Below are positions 58,012-64,000 of a stretch of DNA of 64,000 nucleotides, in pieces. Position 1 is the stretch's first letter; every line of letters begins with the position of its first letter. A program made the translations under genes and the position numbers. The stretch comes from Halobacteria archaeon HArc-gm2. GTDB taxonomy: Archaea > Halobacteriota > Halobacteria > Halobacteriales > Haloarculaceae. The stretch is from contig JAOPKE010000008.1 of NCBI GenBank assembly GCA_025517465.1, forward strand, positions 124,001-188,000, given 5' to 3'. The notes beneath the pieces are model-generated. The model ran no database searches. It saw only the letters and a list, made by a program, of their open reading frames with translations, and was not told the origin of the DNA.

Positions 58012-59082
58012 CTACGCAGGCTCTGCACGATCAAATCGCGTCTCTGCCACGGCGAACGCAAGCGTGCTCCCCAGTCCAAGTAACGTCCCGCCGGTGAGCG
58101 TAATCGCCAAATACGAGATGCCCACGGAGTCGAACAGGAAGTAGGCGCTGACGCCGTGCAGGACGACGGCGATGGCCAGGACGTAGAAGGGGGCGTTGAG
58201 GAAGCGCCACTCGAAGCGGCCGTCGAGGTACTCGTCGGTGACGTGGCCGAGGCTGCTCGTGACGCCGGCGGCGGCGAACCACTGGATGGAGCCGTAGACG
58301 AGTGCGGCCAGCACGTCCAGGACGGAGGACCTGTCGGCCTGATCGAGGGTCTGGACGCCGCTGACGCCGCCGATGACCAGCAGCGCCGCGGCGACGACGT
58401 AGGTGATGAGCGTGACGCGGCCGCCGAACAGGCCCGAGCGGACGCGCTCGACGGCGGCGTCGAGGGTCTGCTCGGCACCCAGGCCGCGGGCGAGGATGTA
58501 GAGGCCCAGCAGGCCGGAGATGATGCCCAGCGCCGAGCCGGGGAGTTCGAGGCTGTCGGCGACGATGGAGAGGGGATAGATCAGCAGGAGGATGCCCAGG
58601 GGAACCAGAATCGTCCCGCGGGTCTCGGGGTCGTCGAGTACCTGCTTGATGGTGTAGTACATCGACTCCAGGTCCTGGGACTGGCGGACGACGACGCGGC
58701 GGACGCCGTCGATGTGGATGCGCGAGCGGATGACGGGGACGACCGACTCGTCCTGGGCGCCGTCGGTCACGAGCAGGGCGCGGACGTCCTCGCTGGAGGA
58801 CAGCGACGCGAGCACCTGGTCCACCTCCTCGCCGACCGCGCGGTTTGCCGCGACGTCGTTGCCGTCGACGCCGGTGACGGCGGCCACCTCCACGGCCTCG
58901 TCGTCGACCTCGTCGTAGATGTGGATGCCCTCGAAGAGGACGTTCACGTCGGAGTCCTCCGGGTCGGTCTCCGCCAGTGCGACGGCGGCCGACTCGACGG
59001 CGTCACGGCCGATGACCGGCGTCTCGACGCCCGTCTTCCGGCCGAGGTCGTCGTCGAGGTCGACACAGAGCACCAGCAGCAT
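58012..59082 (-). CDS. DUF373 family membrane protein
   Basis: A 356-residue protein starting at the ATG at 59082. The N-terminal soluble domain has LLVLCVDLDDDLGRKTGVETPVIGRDAV, the family signature with an acidic cluster, and VRALLVTDGAQDESVVPVIRSRI near residue 98. The C-terminal half holds about six membrane helices (for example GTILVPLGILLLIYPLSIVADSL). DUF373 proteins are archaeal and uncharacterised; the acidic cluster suggests nucleotide or metal binding. Monocistronic and divergent from the polysaccharide deacetylase gene. Confidence 0.92.
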   Translation of the reverse strand: MLLVLCVDLDDDLGRKTGVETPVIGRDAVESAAVALAETDPEDSDVNVLFEGIHIYDEVDDEAVEVAAVTGVDGNDVAANRAVGEEVDQVLASLSSSEDVRALLVTDGAQDESVVPVIRSRIHIDGVRRVVVRQSQDLESMYYTIKQVLDDPETRGTILVPLGILLLIYPLSIVADSLELPGSALGIISGLLGLYILARGLGAEQTLDAAVERVRSGLFGGRVTLITYVVAAALLVIGGVSGVQTLDQADRSSVLDVLAALVYGSIQWFAAAGVTSSLGHVTDEYLDGRFEWRFLNAPFYVLAIAVVLHGVSAYFLFDSVGISYLAITLTGGTLLGLGSTLAFAVAETRFDRAEPA

Positions 59083-59215
59083 TAGGTGTGGGTATGCTAC
59101 CGGTGTTTAACTTCTTTCGGGACTGCGAAGGGATGCACGCACCCGGTCCGCCCCGTTGCGTCGATCGCGGTCTTTTTGGGGTCACTCCCTGACCACCTGA
59201 CGATCACGTACGCAC

Positions 59216-60427
59216 ATGACCGACCCTGATTCGGACTCGCGTCCCACGATCGATCGACGGAAGTTCCTGACTCTCGCTGGCGCCACCGGCATCGCCGGCC
59301 TCGCCGGCTGCGACGGCGGGGGAACGACGGGTGACACTCCCTCCGGGACGGCGACGGACACGCCGACGGATACCGACACGCCGACCGAGACGTCCACCGA
59401 CACGCCGACGGAAACCGACACGCCGACCGAGACGGCGACGGAGCCCCCCGCCGAGAACGGGCCGTTCGCCGAGATACCGGCGCCTTCGGGCGAGGGCGTC
59501 GAGCGCCCGTCCGGCGACGCGGGCACCCTCCAGGTGCTCGACTGGGCGGGCTTCGAGAGCGCCGTCACCTACACCTTCGACGACGGCCAGCCGTCCCACG
59601 TCGCCCACTACGACGAACTCGAAGCCACCGGCGCCGACGTGACGTTCTACGTCTCGGTGAACGCCGAGCCCGAGGGTGCACAGGAGACCTGGAAACAGGC
59701 AATCGAGGACGGCCACGAGATCGGCAACCACACCGTGAGTCACCCCCACGACGATCTCTCGGGGAGTAGCTTCGGCGAACCCGAGGACAGCCTGGCGGCC
59801 GAGATCGAGGACTGTACCGAGTACATCACCGAGACGCTGGGCCAGGGGGACGTCTGGACCTTCGCCGCCCCCTTCGGCGAGGGCGGGTGGACAGAACCGG
59901 CCCGGGAGTCGGACCTGTTCCTCAACCGCGGCGTCGGCGGCGGCTCGATAGCGCCCGGCGACGGGACGGACCCGTACAACCTCTCGTGTTACATGGCCAC
60001 GGAGGGCGACACCGCCGACACGTTCAACGGGAAGATCGACTCGGCCCGCTCGAACGGCGAGTGGCTGATCTTCCTGTTCCACTCGATCCGGCCGACCGAC
60101 CAGGAGTGGTTCGCGCCGGTCGACGTCGGCGAGATCACCGGGAGCGTCGAGCACGCCACGGGCTACGACGACGTCTGGGTCGACACCGTCGCCAACGTCG
60201 GCGCGTACTGGCGCGGCCAGCAGATCCTCGAATCGGCGGCGGCCGAGGAGTCCGGCGACGAGACCACGTGGACGTGGACGGTCCCCGAGGACTACCCATC
60301 CCACCAGACCGTGCGGGTCACCGTCGACGGCGGGACGCTCTCCCAGAACGGGACCGAACTCGAGTGGAACTCCAGCGGCTACTACGAGGTCGCGCTCGAC
60401 GAGGAGTCCCTGACGCTTTCGCCCTAG
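59216..60427 (+). CDS. Tat-exported lipoprotein, polysaccharide deacetylase (NodB-like)
   Basis: A 403-residue protein starting at the ATG at 59216. The Tat signal DRRKFLTLAGATGIAGLAGC ends in a lipobox at Cys near residue 32. A Thr/Glu/Pro stalk with TDTPTET repeats follows. The NodB domain begins at about residue 115 with AVTYTFDDGQPSHVAHYDEL (catalytic and metal Asp residues) and has IGNHTVSHPHDDL near 170 (His metal ligands). It removes acyl groups from polysaccharides at the cell surface. The C-terminal 60 residues form a beta-rich module. Confidence 0.9.
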   Translation: MTDPDSDSRPTIDRRKFLTLAGATGIAGLAGCDGGGTTGDTPSGTATDTPTDTDTPTETSTDTPTETDTPTETATEPPAENGPFAEIPAPSGEGVERPSGDAGTLQVLDWAGFESAVTYTFDDGQPSHVAHYDELEATGADVTFYVSVNAEPEGAQETWKQAIEDGHEIGNHTVSHPHDDLSGSSFGEPEDSLAAEIEDCTEYITETLGQGDVWTFAAPFGEGGWTEPARESDLFLNRGVGGGSIAPGDGTDPYNLSCYMATEGDTADTFNGKIDSARSNGEWLIFLFHSIRPTDQEWFAPVDVGEITGSVEHATGYDDVWVDTVANVGAYWRGQQILESAAAEESGDETTWTWTVPEDYPSHQTVRVTVDGGTLSQNGTELEWNSSGYYEVALDEESLTLSP

Positions 60428-60467
60428 GGGGCGTCGCTACCGCTGGCACCCGGGCGGCGTGACGTGC

Positions 60468-62267
60468 TCACCCCTGTTCCAGGATCGATTCCATCGTCGC
60501 CAGTTCGCGGTCGAGCGAGTCGTCGCCGATGGCCGCGGCCTCCGTCTCGAAGTAGTCGGCGAACGCGCCGATGCGCTCGGCGTAGCGCTCGGAGACGGTC
60601 AGCGGCACCGACTGCTGTTCCCACTCGCCTAACCCCTTCTCTTCGGGTGGAACTTCGATGCCAGTCGTCTCTCCGTCCGCCTCCCCGTCTCCCTCGTCCC
60701 CATCTCTCTCGTCCGCGTCGGGAGTGACGGCGTCGTCGCCCGCGCGCTCGGCGACCATCCAGTTCTTCAGGAGGTCGGCGTACCGCGAGAGGAGGACGGC
60801 CTTGCGGACGCCCGTGTTGGCGAACCGCTCGGGCTCGGCGTCTGGGAACGAGATGGTCGTCTCCGTCTCGCTCCGGTCGCCCTGGCGGTCCTCCCAGCTG
60901 GCCGAGAGTCGCATCGTCGCGTCGTCGGACTGGCGCTCGACCTGCAGTAGGACGACCCCGCCGCGGGTCTTCCCGTCCTTCGTCGGCGACGCGAACAGGG
61001 TGTTCACCCCCAGCAGTTCGTCGGTGGCGTCCTCGGCAGCAGTAGAGCCGTACACCTGCTTTACGTCGTACCCCTCCGCCTCCACCTGGAGCGAGACGTC
61101 GAACGCCAGCGGCGTCACCATGTACTCGAACTCCTCGCCGAGCGTCCGCTCGAACTCGTCGGCGGAGTGGACGGCGTAGTAGTTCGCCCCGCGGATGGCG
61201 GTGAGTTCGTCCACGAGGTCGGCGTTGAAGTCGACGCCGACGCCGACGAACGTGGCGTGGAGGTTCCGCTCGGCGTTGTCGGCGAGTTTGTCGCGCAGGC
61301 TCTCGTCGTCCGTGTCACCGAGGTTCGGCATGGCGTCGGTGACGACGACCATCCGGTTCTCGTAGGTGGACTGGTCGGCGTCTTCGTACTCCGAAAGGAG
61401 TTCCGTCGCGTCGGCGAGGCCGGCGTCGAGGTTGGTCCCGCCGTCGGCCCGGACGTCCTCCCGGATGTGGTCGCGGATGGCGTCCATGTCGGTGGCTTCG
61501 ACGGGGCGGAGCGGCTTGGCGACGGCCGACTCGTCGTCGTAGAGGACGACGCCGAGGCGGTCGCCCTCCCGGAGCTGTTCGGTCAGGGCGACCAGCGCGT
61601 CGCGAGCCACCTCGATCTTCGGCCGGTCGGTGTCGCCCTCGGGGGTCTGTTCGTTGCCGTACTGGTCGTAGTAGTACTCTGAGAACGGCGACGACATCGA
61701 TCCGGAGATGTCCAGAACCACCACGAGGTTCAGCTTCTTGCGGTCGAACTGGCTGGCGTCGAGCCCGGAGTTCAGCCCCACCGTCAGGTACCGCTCCGTC
61801 TCGCCGGAGAGGGGGTCGGCGGTGACTGCCGGCGAGTAGCTGGGACAGAACAGCGAGTCACAGGAGCCGTCGCCACCGGTGTCGAAGTAGTAGTTGTAGA
61901 ACAGCCCCTCGTAGGCCAGGCTCTCGGGCTGGGGGAGGTACCCCCCCTCGATATTCCGCCGGAAGGACGCGATGCGCTTGGCGCCGCCGGCCGAGAGGCC
62001 GACGCTGCCGCCGTCGCCCGACGCGGCGCTCGCCGACTGGAAGGACGCGCCACCGCCACCGCTCGTCAGATTGAACAGTCCGCCGCCGCCACCGTCCTCG
62101 CGTTCGTCCGGGTCGTACTGCCAGTCGTCGATCTTTTCGGGCTCGTCCGGTGACTCGTCGCCGGGCCGTCCGCCGGGCGCGGCGAGCGAGGAACAGCCGG
62201 CGAGGGCGGTCCCGGCGCCGGCGGCCAGGAGTCGGAGGTATCGTCTGCGGGGATCGCTTTCCACCAT
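60468..62267 (-). CDS. Tat-exported lipoprotein with VWA domain
   Basis: A 599-residue protein starting at the ATG at 62267. The signal has RRRYLRLLAAGAGTALAGC with a lipobox. A Gly-rich acidic region follows to about residue 90. LNLVVVLDISGSM near residue 178 carries the MIDAS DxSxS motif, TNLDAGLADATELL near 275 the Thr of the MIDAS, and VVVTDAMPNLGDTDDE near 305 the third ligand. The C-terminal region (about 370-510) resembles the extension of YfbK-like proteins, then an acidic tail. It is probably a surface adhesion or assembly protein binding a divalent metal. Confidence 0.87.
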   Translation of the reverse strand: MVESDPRRRYLRLLAAGAGTALAGCSSLAAPGGRPGDESPDEPEKIDDWQYDPDEREDGGGGGLFNLTSGGGGASFQSASAASGDGGSVGLSAGGAKRIASFRRNIEGGYLPQPESLAYEGLFYNYYFDTGGDGSCDSLFCPSYSPAVTADPLSGETERYLTVGLNSGLDASQFDRKKLNLVVVLDISGSMSSPFSEYYYDQYGNEQTPEGDTDRPKIEVARDALVALTEQLREGDRLGVVLYDDESAVAKPLRPVEATDMDAIRDHIREDVRADGGTNLDAGLADATELLSEYEDADQSTYENRMVVVTDAMPNLGDTDDESLRDKLADNAERNLHATFVGVGVDFNADLVDELTAIRGANYYAVHSADEFERTLGEEFEYMVTPLAFDVSLQVEAEGYDVKQVYGSTAAEDATDELLGVNTLFASPTKDGKTRGGVVLLQVERQSDDATMRLSASWEDRQGDRSETETTISFPDAEPERFANTGVRKAVLLSRYADLLKNWMVAERAGDDAVTPDADERDGDEGDGEADGETTGIEVPPEEKGLGEWEQQSVPLTVSERYAERIGAFADYFETEAAAIGDDSLDRELATMESILEQG

Positions 62268-62438
62268 AGCCGGTGGTTGTACACAATGTCAGTAATAGAC
62301 GACGTTCGCTCAAACGGCGCTTGTACCCATGGACGAGGGGCGAACCGGCCGCCCGGCGCGACGCGTGGGACCCCACCCCAGGGTTCAGCGGCCGTTTCGC
62401 ACGCTTTTTCCCGCTCGGGTGAAAATAGAAGGTACCGA

Positions 62439-63473
62439 ATGATCTCCGAGGGTTGCGAGCAGTGCGCGAAAGGCGGCAAGATGGTCATGTTCGTCTACGG
62501 CTACTGTGACCAGCGGGACTGTTTCTATTGCCCCCTCGGCGAGAACCGCAAGAACGTCGACCAGGTGTACGCCAACGAGCGGCCCGTCGAGTCCGACGAG
62601 GACGTCATCCAGGAGGCAAAGCGCATGTCCGCGCTGGGCACCTCCATCACCGGCGGCGAACCCCAGGAGGCCCTCGACCGGACCTGTCACTACCTCTCTC
62701 TCCTGAAGGACGAGTTCGGCGAGGACCACCACACGCACCTCTACACCGGCATCACGGGCGGGCGCGAGAACATGCGCCGCCTGAGCGAGGCCGGCCTCGA
62801 CGAGATCCGCTTCCACCCGCCCCTGGAACTGTGGGGCGACATGCACGGCACCGAGTGGGAGGAGATCCTCTACATCGCGCGCGAAGAGGGCCTCACGCCC
62901 GCCTTCGAGATTCCCGGCATCCGCGCCGAGGAGGAGTTCCTGGAGTTCCTCGACGAGGGCGCCGCCGACTTCTGTAACATCAACGAGTTCGAGATGTCCG
63001 ACGGCAACTACCGCCGGATGCAGGAGGAGGGGTTCGAACTGAAGGAGGACCACATGAGCGCCGTCGAGGGGAGCCACGACATCCTGGAGACGATGGGCGA
63101 CCACGAGCGAGTCTACTTCTGTACGAGCGTCTTCAAGGACGCCGCCCAGCACCGCTCCCGCCTGAAGCGCATGGCCCGGAACATCCGCCGGGAGTTCGAC
63201 GACGTCACCGACGACGGCACGCTCGTCTACGGCAAGGCCTGGGTCGGCGAGGACCGCCTCGTCGAGCTTGGTGTCCCCGAGGAGTTCTACGCCGTCAAGT
63301 CCGACCACGTCGAACTCGCCTGGTGGCTCCTCGAAGAGATGGTCGAGGACGGCGACGTCCCCAAGGGCGAAATCGTGGAGCAGTACCCGACCTACGACGG
63401 GACTGTCGTGGAGCGGACGCCGCTGTCTGGCGGCGCGAGCGCGAGCGGCGGTCGCTCGCCGGCCGACGACTAG
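62439..63473 (+). CDS. Radical SAM protein with CX4CX2C cluster motif
   Basis: A 344-residue protein starting at the ATG at 62439, with the AT-rich GAAAATAG shortly before. GYCDQRDCFYCPLGENRKN near residue 20 provides three Cys with spacing CX4CX2C instead of the usual CX3CX2C. SITGGEPQEAL near 70 is the GGEP motif that contacts SAM. HLYTGITGG and EIRFHPPLEL follow as further barrel strands, and FEIPGIRAEEEF near 157 is another. It probably binds a 4Fe-4S cluster and SAM; its substrate is unknown. The last 20 residues (Ser/Gly/Ala-rich) lie in a segment duplicated downstream. Confidence 0.87.
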   Translation: MISEGCEQCAKGGKMVMFVYGYCDQRDCFYCPLGENRKNVDQVYANERPVESDEDVIQEAKRMSALGTSITGGEPQEALDRTCHYLSLLKDEFGEDHHTHLYTGITGGRENMRRLSEAGLDEIRFHPPLELWGDMHGTEWEEILYIAREEGLTPAFEIPGIRAEEEFLEFLDEGAADFCNINEFEMSDGNYRRMQEEGFELKEDHMSAVEGSHDILETMGDHERVYFCTSVFKDAAQHRSRLKRMARNIRREFDDVTDDGTLVYGKAWVGEDRLVELGVPEEFYAVKSDHVELAWWLLEEMVEDGDVPKGEIVEQYPTYDGTVVERTPLSGGASASGGRSPADD

Positions 63474-63700
63474 TAGTCGTACCGAACGCGAGCGAAGCGA
63501 GCGTTCGGCCTTTTTCACCGACGTTTTTCGAGGAGAGGGTCCCGCAGCGAACGGAGTGAGCGAGGAACCCCGACGAAGAAAAAGGTCGGACTGGGACCGT
63601 CGTGGAGCGGACGCCGCTGTCCGGCGGCGCGAGCGCGAGCAGCGGTCGCTCGCCGGCCGACGACTGAGCAGTCGTCCCGAACGCGAGCGAGGAACTCCGT
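63402..63700. repeat. Duplicated 3-prime end of the radical SAM gene plus hairpins
   Basis: The segment 63402-63500 recurs about 196 bases further on at 63598-63690 with a few changes, so the last 20 or so codons and stop are present twice. Immediately after the first copy is the hairpin CCGAACGC-GAGCGAAGCGA-GCGTTCGG (about 63484-63510), of the same type as the array hairpins. A pair of CCTTTTTC/GAAAAAGG tracts also occurs. No further gene is seen in 63474-63725. Confidence 0.78.
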
Positions 63701-63725
63701 CGAAAAAGGTCAGTCAGGGACGGGG

Positions 63726-64000
63726 TCAGGCGCCCAGGTAGAGCCGCAGCTCACCGTCGTCCTGTAGCTGGGCGGCCAGCAGATGCTCCGTCACCGGCAT
63801 CGAGATCTGCTGTCCGATCTGGCGCTGGATCTTCTCCTCGAAGCGGTCGCTGACGGTGTGGTCGACGATCTCCTGGAAGCCGAGGGTGAGCAGCTCCTGC
63901 CACCAGGCCGAATCCACGTGGTGGCGCTCCCGGACGATGCTGACGACCACGTTTCCGTCCCGCGCCTCGAACGCGAGGAACAGGTCGAGGTCGACGCTGG
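63726..64000 (-). CDS. C-terminal part of an unrecognised protein
   Basis: The gene enters from beyond the right edge and ends with TAG/TGA-type stop at 63726-63728; the visible part covers about the last 90 residues. It begins SVDLDLFLAFEARDGNVVVSIVRERH and continues HVDSAWWQELLTLGFQEIVDHTVSDRFEEKIQRQIGQQIS, ending LQDDGELRLYLGA. The mix of strands and amphipathic helices indicates a soluble protein. No family was recognised. Confidence 0.65.
   Translation of the reverse strand, partial: SVDLDLFLAFEARDGNVVVSIVRERHHVDSAWWQELLTLGFQEIVDHTVSDRFEEKIQRQIGQQISMPVTEHLLAAQLQDDGELRLYLGA

Overview
The window is chromosomal DNA of a haloarchaeon (class Halobacteria). The evidence is high-GC sequence encoding acidic proteins, a TFB, an MCM helicase, HalX, HalOD1 and bat-type regulators, Tat-dependent lipoproteins, a PGF-CTERM surface protein, and TATA boxes placed for leaderless mRNAs. 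The genus cannot be fixed from the sequence alone; a Haloarcula/Halomicrobium-like relative is a guess.

Layout. 1-3.1 kb: a DoxX fragment, a small membrane protein, a TIM-barrel isomerase, UspA and a CBS protein, with a hairpin array between the last two. 3.2-9.4 kb: cell-surface genes (DUF1616 membrane protein, two paralogous secreted VWER-motif proteins flanking a PGF-CTERM protein). 9.5-15.5 kb: a DUF457-type membrane protein and a MoxR/DUF4350/DUF58 cluster in two convergent halves. 15.7-19.3 kb: a secreted metzincin-like protease, a ThuA protein and a Gfo/Idh/MocA oxidoreductase, and a lipoprotein. 19.5-30 kb: the informational block, with mcm (carrying an intein), a translationally coupled set ending in a MinD-like ATPase, a TFB, HtpX and a second ParA-like ATPase.

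30-31.5 kb holds two copies of a probable structured small RNA, each with the same promoter-like box, flanking a gene with an internal duplication and a small zinc-ribbon gene. 31.7-44.4 kb is a surface polysaccharide or glycosylation cluster: multi-span membrane protein, DUF1616 protein, GT2 glycosyltransferase, three Tat-exported parallel beta-helix proteins, a sulfatase and a flippase. 44.5-51.6 kb is a signalling block: HalOD1, a MEDS-GAF-bat regulator, a long hairpin array, a HalX regulator, a DUF7504-like protein, a 46-residue membrane peptide and a CHAT (caspase-like) protease. The rest holds HIT, MFS, an AT-rich foreign-looking gene beside tRNA-Arg(TCT), an esterase, DUF373, a polysaccharide deacetylase, a VWA lipoprotein and a radical SAM enzyme.

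The most striking content is non-coding. A family of small hairpins with variable complementary stems and an 11-nt GAGCGNAGCGA-like loop forms two arrays and occurs singly elsewhere, once in frame inside a gene. Two copies of a larger foldback element differ by three insertions, at least two of which carry hairpins of this family; this is an internal filled-site versus empty-site comparison suggesting that the hairpins are mobile. All family names come from motif recognition by eye; no search was run.
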